Source: Artemia franciscana (Eukaryota; Arthropoda; Branchiopoda; Anostraca; Artemiidae). From it: DNA of 64,000 nt. Both the position numbers and the translations under genes were made by a program. The stretch is from positions 1,960,068-2,024,067 of the forward strand of contig NW_027062665.1 of NCBI RefSeq assembly GCF_032884065.1, in the 5' to 3' direction. The notes under the pieces were generated by a model that saw only the letters and a list, made by a program, of their open reading frames with translations, ran no database searches and was not told the origin of the DNA. Of this stretch, positions 12,692-23,542 are shown piece by piece. Positions within the stretch are counted from its first letter, which is position 1. Every line of letters starts with the position of its first letter.

Positions 12692-13695
12692 TAATACATT
12701 AAAGTGATTGGTGCTATATACGAGAATAACACTGCTGCGGTTAAGGTAGGAAATCAGGGTAGCAGCTGGTTTTGTATCAATCAGGAGTTAAACAGGGTTG
12801 TGTTCTATTCCCCTTTTTTACAGGTCATTTTAATGGAATTTGTCTTAAGGAGCAAAGGAAACGTAATGGGAGACCACGGAGTCAAATATGGAGGAAAAAC
12901 TCTCCTGGACTTAGATTATGCTGATGATTTAAGCATCTTAGGTGAAAGTATGAGAAAATGAATGAGCTTTTAGAGGTTTCAGGAGTTCAGGGTGCTAGAA
13001 TAGGTTTCAAAGTTAACATTAAGAAGACTAAGTGAGTAAGGCTAGGAATAAGGAAGATGAAAAGGTGACATTGGACAACACAAAAATTGATCAGGTGGGC
13101 AGCTTCACTTACCTTGGTAGTATTATTAGTAAAGACGGTGGGAGCAGTGAATTACGGGAGATGTGAAGATGTTTCACAGTTAAAAAAAAGTTTGTAAGAA
13201 TAGGAAGACAAGTCTACAAACCAAGATTAAAATATTGAAAGATACATTGATGAAAGTGGTCAACTATTGCTCTAACGCATAGACGCTGCGAAAAGCGGAT
13301 GAAGATTTGCTAGATGTTTTCCAGAGAAATTGCCTACTAATTGTTCTGGGTACCCGGCTGACTGATCATATTTCAAACAATAGGCTGCACGAAAAGTGTG
13401 GTTCCATCCCACTTTCTAGGACTATAATGAAAGAAAGATTGAGATGGCTAGGGCATGCTGTGCGGATGACAGATTGCCAAAGATTATCTTTTTCGGCCAA
13501 TCGTCTAAGGCTAAGCGGAAAGCAGGTCGTCCTCATCTCAGGTGGGAGGGCGTCAAAAAGATTTAAAGAAAATGGGAGCTTCCTGGGGGAGAGGTAAAAA
13601 GGGAGGCTTTCAAAAGTTTGGGATGGAGGAGCGTGCGTAGCTGTGTTGGCCTCAGACGGCTTGGTGATGCAGTAAGTTGTTAGTAGTAGCAGTAA
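12692..13695 (+). pseudogene. 5'-truncated endonuclease/RT LINE, family 1, copy A
   Basis: Fragments of a non-LTR reverse transcriptase in several frames. These are a finger/palm region ending in the catalytic motif YADDLSIL (near 12915-12945), a VDSFTYLGS-like segment degraded near 13090-13140, and a C-terminal region with RLRWLGHAVRM (about 13435-13470) followed by the 3' end. Stops and frameshifts break the frame repeatedly. The copy starts in the middle of the RT domain, as expected for incomplete target-primed reverse transcription. It ends in TAGTAGTAGCAG (13682-13695), like the copies at 41058 and 56290. Dead copy; the family looks like the abundant arthropod endonuclease-RT LINEs. Confidence 0.8.
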
Positions 13696-13759
13696 AAAAA
13701 GCAGGTTCTAAATGTTTACACCCTTCCTCCATCTTTCGTGCATTTATTTTTTGTATCCC

Positions 13760-14300
13760 GAATTCTGAATTCTGTAAATTTAGTGGAACATTTTCTTTGA
13801 CAAGCTTCGAATTTAGGGATGTTTTATCAAAAATTATTTTTTAGATTAATTATGTTTAATTCAATTAGCGAAAACAATGACTTTGTGTTTTGCTCGTTTT
13901 AGAGCATGTTCCTGGTGGAAACTACAATTTAATGCGAACTAATTGCAAACCTGGGCTTGTTCATTAACTAATGCCTTATTACACATTTTAATAAATATTA
14001 AAATAGGAGTAATTTACCACTTCCCTCTTCAATGCTTTTGTTCCTTTTTTTTATAACGAAATGTTAATTCGGTAGGTTTAGTAGAACATTTTCTTGGACT
14101 AGCTTCGAATTTAGGAACTTTTCCAATCTAAATTATCATTTAGATTCATTTTATCTAATTTAATTAGAAAAAATGACCTTATGTTTTCCTTATTTTAGAG
14201 TGTGTTTCCAATGGAAATCGTAATTTAATTCGCATTTACTTCAAATTTAATGAAAATAAAAACTCCGAAACTGGTACTGTTTATTAGCTAATACCTGAAT
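13760..14300. repeat. two diverged direct repeats (~220 bp each)
   Basis: Bases 13766-13985 and 14060-14300 share TTTAGT(G/A)GAACATTTTCTT, AGCTTCGAATTTAGG, a TTTAATT(C)AATTAG block and a TTTTAGAG-TGTTTCC-like block in the same order. Non-coding. Confidence 0.6.
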
Positions 14301-16488
14301 AAGCATTATGATAATTATATATAATAATAATTATAATATTATTAATTACAATATATAATAATATTATTAATAATTATACCATATAATCATAAAATAATTA
14401 TTATATTACGTGCAGTTTTAATGAATAAAATATGAGGGTTAATGCCTTAATACTAATTAATTGTGATATGTTTGGTCATTTGCCTCCATTTCCCTAGTTT
14501 GATGATGACTGTGCAGAAGTTCATACACCTAAGATGCTAGTTAACCATTTAATACAAAGTTAATGTACGATCATCCAAGCTATTAACTCGCTCTCACCTG
14601 GAACGAAAAATCTAATTTTTATTAAATATTGTAAACTTTTTGTCACAGCGGGAACGCACTTCTTGATACATAGCTTTCATTGGTGTTTTATTGGGCATGC
14701 CAGCTAGCATGAGAAAATATTAGATGGCGTGCGCATCGAGATGACTTCTTGGTTATTTGTTACTGAATTATTTACTTAACTTTAGCAGATAGAATGGGTG
14801 CCGGTAAGCGGTTCACAGACAGCGCCTATCTTGGGTGAATAGAAAATTAGATGGCAATATTTTTGCACGAATATTAAAATTTTTGGCATTTTCAGCTAGC
14901 TTTACAATGGCAAGCCTATATACTTCTCCAATTCTAGCAGATTGTAGGCGGACTTACGTCTTATAAAAGTTAGAGCAATATGATAGATGCTGGAATAGCA
15001 TCTGATGTGACATCAGTGTCAAGAGTTCAATATTTCTAAAAAAAGAAGAAAAAAAAAGGAAATCCGGCTATTGCTCGAATTTTGTAACTTTAAGCCTCTA
15101 CAGGCAAACAACCCCCTAAACCAGACAGTTAATTTTAAACTCTTTAGAATGGACTAATAAAAACAGGAAACGGTAACAGATAAATGAAATTCCAAATCTT
15201 TGTTCGACTGCAGTTATTTTAATCTACTAAACCGAGAAGTAATTAGTAGGTTATCTCGCGGAGTAAATTTCTTCTCGTATATCTGTTCGTGAAAATAGAC
15301 TAAAATCCCAATATTAGGACAGTGGCCACCAGGTACTTTCTGACAAAATGTTTTTAATTCAAATGCATCTTTCCCTAAACATGGATTATAAGAAAAACCC
15401 ATCAAAATTTAATCTTGGACATGATGTAGATAGTTTTAGATACGACTAGGCTAGTTGGGATTGGCGGACTACAACCTTAGAAAACTTCTCTTTTCAACAT
15501 TTAAGCTTTAGCAGAAGTTAATTTTACAACCTTGGTTATTTAAATACAAATCTTCTAATATATTCTTTGGAATATATTATTTTATGTTTCATGACAATTT
15601 GAAGGTAATTGTTACTGAGAAAATAAAGCTAAGATCAGTGGCGTCATAAAAGCGTGGGGGGAGGGGCAAATGTACGATTTTCTCTATGAAAATATCAAAA
15701 AACAAGGTCGTAATGCCGTCCCCCATCCCAACAGACGCCTCTAAAATTTAGTTAGAATAATAAATGAAAGACTTCAACTTTTACAAAGATGGATTTTTCT
15801 CTCAATGTCCAACTGTAGTATAAAATGTTATCAATTTTTTTAGAATATTACAATAAATACAGAGCTACCTTAAGTGACCCAATTATTCTTTTAATTTGTT
15901 TTGTCGCAGCCCAAGGAGGGGATGAGTTGTATTTTTTTCTAAGTTATATGTTTTTTTAAGAATATACAGACCCCAAAAAGTTGCCATCCATAAATATTAT
16001 AATAAATATATTATATATGTTATAATATAATAAATATATTATATATGTTATAATATAATAAATATATTATATATGTTACAATATAATAAATATATTATAT
16101 ATAATATAATAAATATATTATATATAATACAATAAATAAGCACTGTGCTGAATATAATTTGTCGCAATCGATCATTGATTTTCATATCCGGTGCTCAATA
16201 AAATATATTTTCTTGAAAGATATTAAATAAAATTTGTTTTTTCGACTGACAGTAAAGAGCAGTTTTAAAAGCTTAAATGAAAATAATAATTCCGCATATT
16301 AAGGGACTTCCCCCCTTCTCAACACCTTGATTTCTTTTTGTCAAGCAAAGAAAAAGAAAAAAAAACGAAAAAAACAGAATAATATCAAAATTATGACAAA
16401 AACATATACAACTAATAATACAATAAATATTCTTTTCAGCTTACTTCATAACAACTATCTTAAATAGCTACAAAAACATGAAAGACAT
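14301..16488. other. intergenic region 3' of B4GALT7 with AT-rich repeats
   Basis: Bases 14310-14400 are AATTATAAT-type low complexity. Bases 16003-16135 hold a ~28-bp repeat based on AAATATATTATATATG. A minus-strand frame at 15214-15405 has an ATGTTTAG acceptor-like site in front and three cysteines, but nothing I recognise. The 3' UTR of B4GALT7 should lie just below 16489; I could not place its polyadenylation site. Confidence 0.4.
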
Positions 16489-16774
16489 CTAACTAATTTT
16501 ATGTGGCTGCTTGACTTTCCCTGACTTAGATGTCACATTCTTTGGTTTAGGAATATCTTCAGGGCACAAGCACCAAGGGGAAAAGGTCCTATCACACTCA
16601 AGATGGATATTAAATAGCGTGGCACTCTCACCATTTGATGTTACTGAATACTGGCCAACAACTTTAAAATTCACATTGTTTACACCAGAGTCGTAGTCTC
16701 TACGCAAAGAGGCTTTTTTCTGGTCGTAGCAGTAACGGTAGTCTCTTTTCCTTACGCGGGCATTATGCATATGT
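16489..16774 (-). CDS. B4GALT7: beta-1,4-galactosyltransferase 7, last coding exon
   Basis: The last exon, read on the minus strand from acceptor CTATTTTAG (16775-16783) to a TAG stop at 16489-16491. It completes a lysine codon split with the previous exon and begins with HMHNARVRKRD. HMH matches the HxH manganese-binding motif of the GT7 enzyme that makes the proteoglycan linker, where human and fly proteins have a similar H-x-H-(N/D) followed by basic residues. Further on, NNVNFKVV, FNIHLECD and PWC match the conserved C-terminus, whose PWC end is typical of family members. The protein then continues about 20 residues past PWC (rich in Lys and Pro), slightly longer than usual. An open reading frame extends upstream of the splice site, but the in-phase junction and homology fix the start at 16774. 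Partner exons are at 19168, 21917 and 25419. Confidence 0.93.
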
Positions 16775-16994
16775 CTAAAATAGAAAATTAAATGAAAGGC
16801 AGCCAAAAATAATTTATCATTTAGTTACATTGTCTCTTTAATCATCATTTTATTCACTAAATTTATTTAGTTATGAATATTAGTTAAATTAAACTTGTTT
16901 AGGTGCAAATGATTCATATAGTTAAATTAATAATTCAGTCAACCTTGATTTAGATAAGTCAAAACTAAATGAATTTTTCTCATTTCAAAGCATC

Positions 16995-17033
16995 TTTTCT
17001 TTAGACAGGCATTGTGCAGATGTCTAAAACAGA
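16995..17033 (-). repeat. decoy copy of the last-exon splice acceptor
   Basis: On the minus strand this reads TTCTGTTTTAG followed by ACATCTGCACAATGCC and a K-K-R-like run. It matches the true junction at 16740-16785 (CTATTTTAG then ACATATGCATAATGCC) over about 35 bases, with substitutions. It preserves a usable-looking acceptor about 240 bp upstream of the real one. The CTAAAG in place of the codons after NA breaks similarity soon after. Confidence 0.75.
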
Positions 17034-19035
17034 AAATAAAATTCAATAGGACAATATTATACACTGACTCTAAGGTGCACATTCAAACCTTAGGGAGATC
17101 AGATGATTTGCAGGAGGGGGGGATCATTACACGAAAGGAGTATATTTTATGTCACTACTTCTTAATTTGTCCTGGGAGAGAGCGGGGGCCCTTCGGGCCA
17201 ATCTCAGTGGGAGGGGGGCGAGAGACCCAATTTTGATAATCAGCATAAACAAGCACAGATTCAATCCTTTGGGATTAGGGAGTCCTAAGAAAAGTGTATT
17301 TTATACTACTATTTCTCAAAATTTTCAGGGCCACCAGCACCCTGGTATAGCACTCTGTCAATTTTTATCGTCCCTCTCTTGCTTAGCAGGTATAGTAACG
17401 AATTAAGTGAATCCTTCTGCCACACCCACTAACGATGTTGAAACTTAGTTATTCTTTTGTTTTGAATTTTTATTTTCTGCTTCTTCTCGGCAATCCTACT
17501 CTTTAAGTTAATGAGCAGCAATTCCACTTTGCTATTTATGTAAAATTAAATAAAGAATTTATCACACTGCTTTAGGAATGAAAGTGCTGACATCTATTAA
17601 CTTGCTTAAAATCATACATTTTGAGTTCAAACATTTTAAAATGTAATCGTTAAAAAAAAACAAACAAAAAACTTACAAACTGCATTAGATATTGTCCTGT
17701 AAAATGCTTTCAGTAAAATATTAGCAAACCTTTAGCGTAGAGTGGGAGTGAAAAGGCTAGCAGCCCCTACCATATACAGGATAATGTTCAGCAGAAGTTA
17801 ACTCTTAATACAACAACTAATAGTTAACTAATAGCTGCTCTAACCTGAAAGTGGTACTCAATTTATTTCTTCACTCACGTGGTCGGATAGATGGCATTTG
17901 AAGAGACCCTAACAATACGAGTAGACCTATGTACAAGTACTGATTTACAATTGAAATATACATTGACGATAAATACAAGCTGATAAAGTTTATTTCAAAT
18001 TTGAACGTGAATTACTGAGCTAGGATAATATATTTATGGAATTATCAAACACTGAAATAGACCAAGTCACGTGCCAAATAGAATAGCCCAAATAGAAACA
18101 GACCAAAAAATAGAAATAGAAATAGACCAAAACACTGATAATAGACCAAGGACAGTGAAAAAAATTCTGATTGTTTGAGTTGGTTAAATAGAACTCATAT
18201 CCTTATAGTTTAGGGGAAAAAACCCAGAATTCAATTTCTAATGAAAGAGAGAGTCATATGCAGGTATGCAATTTTTTGTCAGTAGCGGGCACCAAATTTG
18301 AAAAAAAGAAACATGGGTGAAAAATCAGATACTCTTAAGATATATTACTTCAAACAGCTTAGGATGGCGAAACTTCCTTTGGAGGTATACTTATCTTTGG
18401 AACCGATAGATTGTAAACGTTCGAATTTTTATGGACGAAAGGCGTTATCAAATGTAACTAATTAGCTTTGCCTATTTATTTTCATGACTCGACCTGACAA
18501 AACATCAGAAGCTTCTGTAGTGCAAGAAAATCGAGTCTCAACAGAAAAAATGTATATTTGTCTTGGTTAAAATCTAGATTTTCTTCCTGCGGGCCGACTT
18601 TCAGAATCAGAAAGAAACAAATCAGAATCAGAAACAAATCGGGCCGAATCAGAAAGAAACAAAGGGAAAAAAAGCAACAACAAAAAAAGCTACAATTCAG
18701 CGACGCAAAATGAGACTTAAATGTATAAAAAAAAGAGTTTTTTTGAGACATTCAATTTATCTAAACAGATCAAGTAAAGTAATACGGGTGAACACTCGAT
18801 GGCAACTGCTCTAATATTTCGAAAAAATCAAAAGAAAAATATTAGACAATCGCAGTTACAGCGAAAGAATAGAACTAAAATGGGTACAACGGCACCAATA
18901 AGAAGATTGCTAGATTAACGTTTAACGATTTCGTTTACGAAGATTAATTTTCGCCAAAAATCACCAAGTCAGATTAACATTTATAATAATGCGTCCAATT
19001 TTTGTACGGATTGTCTTTGTTTGTCATACATTACT

Positions 19036-19080
19036 TACAGTCATACCCATACCATTGACTAGGTCAAACTGAGAACTGAA
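19036..19080 (-). repeat. copy of the WGWG-exon acceptor edge, downstream side
   Basis: The minus strand reads TTTTCAGTTCTCAGTTTGAC and continues CTAGTCAATGGTATGGG, a near copy of the first ~30 bases of the exon at 19314 with its acceptor. It lies in the intron that follows the exon, so it is a duplicate and not the working site. Confidence 0.75.
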
Positions 19081-19167
19081 AAGACAATTAAGACTAAATG
19101 GCGAACAAATGACAAAGTAATTACAAAAACAACAGAAAAGCATCCCTAATGAAAAGCTTTGACTTAC

Positions 19168-19314
19168 TTAAAAGTATTCGTCGAATCTGTCGTCAAGTTT
19201 CCAGGTCGTTGGATTGTAATATTTGCCTGTTTTAACCTTACATAGAATTCATCGTCCTCCAATCCCCAGCCCCAATATCGGTTGCTCATACCATTGACTA
19301 GTTCAAACTGAGAA
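19168..19314 (-). CDS. B4GALT7: beta-1,4-galactosyltransferase 7, WGWGLEDDE exon
   Basis: A 147-base internal exon: acceptor TTTGCAG at 19315-19321, donor GTAAGT at 19162-19167. It completes an isoleucine codon begun in the previous exon and encodes ISQFELVNGMSNRYWGWG, then LEDDEFYVRLKQANITIQRP, then GNLTTDSTNTF. NGMSN-(Y/F)WGWG-x-EDDEF is the GT7 signature for acceptor and donor-sugar binding and catalysis. WGWGLEDDE occupies 19248-19274. Leucine after WGWG resembles fly-type sequences more than the arginine of human. The end phase (AA of a Lys codon) fits the last exon exactly. Several copies of its first ~33 bases with the acceptor surround it (19036-19080 and 19365-19580). Confidence 0.95.
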
Positions 19315-19339
19315 CTGCAAAGAAAAATAAATAAAATCA

Positions 19340-19590
19340 TTCATACCAACATGCATTGCTTATACTCATACCCATACCATTGACTAGTTAAAACTAAGAA
19401 CTGCAAAAGCAAATAAATAAAATAACTTATGCCATGACTCATTACTTACAGTCATACCCATACCATTGAGTAGTTCAAAGAACTGCAAAGACAACTCATT
19501 TATACCGTGAATCATTAATCATTACTTATACTCATACCCATACCTTTTACTAGTTGAAACCGAGAATTTCAGAGACAAATAATAAAATAA
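19340..19590 (-). repeat. three tandem copies of the WGWG-exon acceptor edge (~85-bp unit)
   Basis: Upstream of the real acceptor (higher coordinates), three units of about 85 bp each contain the start of the exon plus its acceptor. On the minus strand they read GCAGTTCTTAGTTTTAACTA near 19375-19402, GCAGTTCTTTGAACTACTCA near 19465-19490, and a worn version (TGAAATTCTCGGTTTCAACT) near 19550-19575. Each is joined to TGGTATGGGTATGA(G/C)T. The first two keep a pyrimidine-AG acceptor. Confidence 0.8.
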
Positions 19591-20336
19591 TTCATACTTT
19601 GACTCTTAACTGATTACTCCCGCCTCATTGTTGCTTATTCTATATTTTCACAATATGAAGATATCATTGCTTATGATGTTAAAAACTTGAGAGAAACAGC
19701 ACTAAGTAATATTTTTCTTTGCCAGGGCATTGTTGATTAAAGCTAAAAGATAATTTATAAAATAAAAAAAACTTTTTCAAAAAAGAAAAAAAAAAATACT
19801 ACAAAGGGATACGATCTATTTATTTTTGGTATATTTTACGTACCAACTCTTAAAAAAAAATAGCGATTTAAAAATTAATTTTAAATAAAAGAAGTTCAAA
19901 ATGACAGCAATACTAAGAAAAAGACACAATCTACTCATTTTTGGTACATTTCACCTAACAACTTTAAAAATGAAAAGAGCTCTTAAGATAACACTTAAAA
20001 TGAAAGATTTTTTGCTAGAAAGATTACTATGACAAAGACAATCTATTTATTTTAGATATGAAAATCTTAATGTGGATTCTACTATGGATGCCTTCTCAAA
20101 AATGTCGATGCAAATTTTTAGACTAAGGTATTAGGGAGTCTAGCAATTAACTTGAACTAATATATGAAGTAACATAATTGATCACAGTATGTTTTTTTAA
20201 ATAAAAAACAAAAATAATGTTTTTACAAACAGAGATAGCATCATTCCAGTGTGTCTGAGCTTCCCTCAATACTAAGCGAGATAAGTGCTTTGTCTGTACT
20301 TATCTCACTCGCCTGAATTTACCAGTCTATTTGAAT
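19591..20336 (-). other. B4GALT7 intron sequence
   Basis: AT-rich intron between the DVD exon and the WGWG exon, with poly-A runs. A diverged pair around 19795-19870 and 19915-19990 shares ACAATCTA-TTATTTTTGGTA-ATTT. No exon seen. Confidence 0.6.
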
Positions 20337-21935
20337 CTACTTATATAATGAGCAGCAGAATGTCTCCGACAAACTTGTTTGTGGAGCAGCTAGGTGCAGC
20401 GGTCCGTTCTCTGGATAGGGATGTTTTAGTTCTGAGTTCAATAGAATTGAGCTTGATGAGATAATTATGAGGAGCAGAGTACGCCCAATAAATTTGTAAT
20501 CATGATATTTCGGATGTAAATGTGAAGCTGTTAGGTGAAGCGGTCCGTGCTCTGAATATTTCTGTTCTGAATTCAATGACAGCAAATACTGACTGACTGG
20601 CAAAAGATTATGTTAGGTTAGGTTAGCAGTGGCTAGGTGTAGTGGCTCATCCTATGGATAGGAATATTTTAGTTCTGACTTCTATGGCAGTAAATAATGA
20701 CATTGTGAGCAGCAGAATGCCTCAACAAACTTGTCATAGCGATATTTTGGATGCAAGTGTGGAGCAGCTAGGAGTAGTGGCTCATCCTCTGGATAAGAAT
20801 ATTTTAGTTCTGAATTCAATGACAGTAAATAAAGACATTATGAGCAGCAGAATGCCTCAACAAACTTGTCATAGCGATATTTTGGATGCAAGTGTGGAGC
20901 AGCCAGGAGTAGTGGCTCATCCTCTGGATAGGAATATTTTAGTTCTGAATTCAATGGCTGTAAATAATGACATTATGAGCAGCAGAATGCCTCAACAAAC
21001 TTGTCATAGCGATATTTTGGATGCAAGTGTGGAGCAGCCAGGAGTAGTGGCTCATCCTCTGGATAGGAATATTTTAGTTCTGAATTCAATGGCAGTAAAT
21101 AATGACATTATGAGCAGCAGAATGCCTCAACAAACTTGTCATAGCGATATTTTGGATGCAAGTGTGGAGCAGCCAGGAGTAGTGGCTCATCCTCTGGATA
21201 GGAATATTTTAGTTCTGAATTCAATGGCAGTAAATAATGACATTATGAGCAGCAGAATGCCTCAACAAACTTGTCATAGCGATATTTTGGATGCAAGTGT
21301 GGAGCAGCCAGGAGTAGTGGCTCATCCTCTGGATAGGAATATTTTAGTTCTGAATTCAATGGCTGTAAATAATGACATTATGAGCAGCAGAATGCCTCAA
21401 CAAACTTGTCATAGCGATATTTTGGATGCAAGTGTGGAGCAGCCAGGAGTAGTGGCTCATCCTCTGGATAGGAATATTTTAGTTCTGAATTCAATGGCAG
21501 TAAATAATGACATTATCAGCAGCAGAATGCCTCAACAAACTTGTCATAGCGATATTTTGGATGCAAGTGTGGAGCAGCTAGGAGTAGTGGCTAATCCTCT
21601 GGATAGGAATACTTTAGTTCTGAATTCAATGGCAGTAAATAATGACATTGTGAGCAGCAGAGTGCCTCAACAAACTTGTCATACCGATATTTTGGATGCA
21701 AGTGTGGAGCAGCTAGGAGTATTGGCTCATCCTCTGGATAGGAATATTCTAGTTCTGAATTCAATGGCAGTAAATAATGACATTATGAGCAGCAGAATGC
21801 CTCAACAAACTTGTCATAGCGATATTTTGGATGCAAGTGTGGAGCAGCTAGGTGTAGTGGCTCATCCTCTGGATAGGAATATTTTAGTTCTGAATTCAAT
21901 GGCAGTAAATACTTACATTGTGAGCAGCAGAATAC
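20337..21935 (-). repeat. 135-bp minisatellite built from the B4GALT7 DVD exon
   Basis: The array has nine full 135-bp units plus a partial (20620-21916), merging into the true exon at 21917. About two older, divergent copies lie at 20337-20620. Read on the minus strand, each unit spells a mutated version of exon residues [20 protein letters not shown] through the LLLT end, then six bases at the donor position, then restarts at ATTTACTGCC. The true exon ends AT|GTAAGT. The copies have GTCATT or GTCTTT there, a one-base deletion after KFV, and an in-frame TAA, so they cannot encode the domain. Units differ by only a few bases, which suggests recent amplification or homogenisation. On the plus strand 20642-21955 is open for 437 codons only because the unit is a multiple of three. 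Confidence 0.93.
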
Positions 21936-22149
21936 CTCCAACAAACTTATCATAGTGATATTTAGGATGCAAGTGTGGAGCAGCTAGGTGCAGCGGTCCA
22001 TGCTCTGGATAGGAATACTTTAGTTCTGGATTCAATGGCAGTAAATCTACATCATGCATAGCAAAATAATCGCAATCTGGGCAGTGTTGTTTCATTAGTC
22101 GGAAGCCTGAGTTAATAAGAGATGCTCGATTGAAGCGATACCCGTCCCC
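21917..22149 (-). CDS. B4GALT7: beta-1,4-galactosyltransferase 7, DVD exon
   Basis: A 233-base internal exon: acceptor TTCTTTTAG at 22150-22158, donor GTAAGT at 21911-21916. It opens in phase 0 with [18 protein letters not shown], then has a short Cys-containing stretch, [40 protein letters not shown] and [11 protein letters not shown], ending in AT of a split codon. [31 protein letters not shown] and FVGGILL are hallmarks of B4GALT7. DVD (22045-22053) coordinates manganese and UDP-galactose. Its phase agrees with both neighbours. Its 3' 129 bases are the source of the adjacent 135-bp array. Confidence 0.96.
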
Positions 22150-23445
22150 CTAAAAGAAGAAGATGAATATAGAAGACTAAGAAGTCGAGAGGCGAAAGAG
22201 AAAAAAGGAAGAAGAAAACTAAGGTAATTTCTATACCCAGTCTTATTAGTAGGCATAATAAGAAGAGGTGTCTAAGGCCATATATAGCTACAGTAAATTC
22301 AAAATAGTGGCCTAAATGCAAACTAACAGGCCTAAAAATGAAAAGAAAATGGAATGGCTCTGAATATTTTTTTTATTGGCTTTAATGAAACAAAACAATA
22401 CCAATACGCCAAAAATAAACCATTGTCTTGTCAAACTGATGAATTTCTCCAACCACAATATTTAGGTTGAAATTTTAGCGTCTAACTAAATGCCTAACGC
22501 CAAAAGATGAGAAAGCAAAGGACCGGATTTAAATATTGCATGAATTTTCAATAGCTTCAGGCAAGCTTAAACAACTGCTTCAATTACGATTCATAAAAGG
22601 AATGTAGATTGGTATAAAATAATGATGTGTTCATAAAAAGAACAATAGTAAAACCTAAAATTTCAAAATAGACTGCTGACACTGAATACATAATTTATTC
22701 AAAATTTTATTACAGGTTGAAACGCAACTACTGTCTACTTAACTAAATTTTCGACTAGGATTGCTTCCAAAATCTCATTCTAGTGAATTATCTTTAGTGA
22801 GGTTAGTCAAACTAGGCAAGCAAAATTAAAACTAGGTCAGCAGAAATTACACCGCCCTTAATATTTCTCATAAATCGTCTACTGATCGAACAGAACTACC
22901 AGGCTATTGCAATGTCATAAAGAGCTGTTCAAGATCTCACTTAAAAGCTAACTTTTATATCTATGTACTTTTTACGAGCCCGTATTGATGACGATGTCAG
23001 TAAGTCCCATATAGCACTTTTTGATGCCATATCAGGATTAGAAAGGCTAGGGATCATGAGACTGTACTTCCATTATCTCCATGGTTGAAGACCTTAAACC
23101 TAAGTTTTAAAATTTCCCCTCCCATCCCCATAGTAGGTTTCACAAACCGTGGGAAGACTAGCAGAAGTAGCATGCCATTGCAGCATCATAGAAATATGTT
23201 TAATAGCTCATTTAAAGCACTTGATCCTATCTACTTGCACTTTGCAAATTTGTCTCAATAACTCCATCAAAAAGGCCCATGTCGTACCAAAAATAGCAGT
23301 ATTTCGCACTATATTTGAAGTAGAAATGCTAAGAAGCATGAAAAGAGTACCATACGAATCCATATGGTTAACAGCTGAAAAGCAGACGTTTTACAATTCC
23401 TCCTTTTAATACACCCCTTGGAGTCTTTGTTTGACTAAATTTCAG

Positions 23446-23446
<1 letters not shown>
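22150..23446 (-). other. B4GALT7 intron sequence, upstream part
   Basis: Part of the intron between exons 25419-25615 and 21917-22149. Non-coding. Hydrophobic minus frame 22112-22321 runs through the splice acceptor and is not a coding region; the plus frame 23149-23409 is not recognised. Confidence 0.6.

Positions 23447-23540
<94 letters not shown>
23447..23540. repeat. (AT)n microsatellite
   Basis: An almost uninterrupted AT dinucleotide run of about 90 bp, with an ATGT interruption near its end. Confidence 0.95.

Positions 23541-23542
<2 letters not shown>

Larger units (their letters stand above)
16775..19167 (-). other. B4GALT7 intron between WGWG exon and last exon
   Basis: A GT-AG intron of 2393 bases. 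The donor is GTAAGT at 19162-19167 and the acceptor is CTATTTTAG. It contains a partial copy of the downstream acceptor (16995-17033), a copy of the upstream exon's acceptor edge (19036-19080), AAATAGAAATAGACC repeats (18055-18150) and AATCAGAAAGAAAC repeats (18601-18665). Open frames on either strand here are not coding. Confidence 0.8.

Noticed and set aside
15214..15405. Minus-strand 63-codon ORF as an exon
   Set aside because: An acceptor-like site precedes it, but no partner exon, homology or transcript context supports it.
20642..21955. 437-codon plus-strand ORF with 45-residue repeats, resembling a repetitive protein gene
   Set aside because: It is the antisense of the exon-derived 135-bp array. 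The openness follows from the period being divisible by three, and there is no independent gene evidence.
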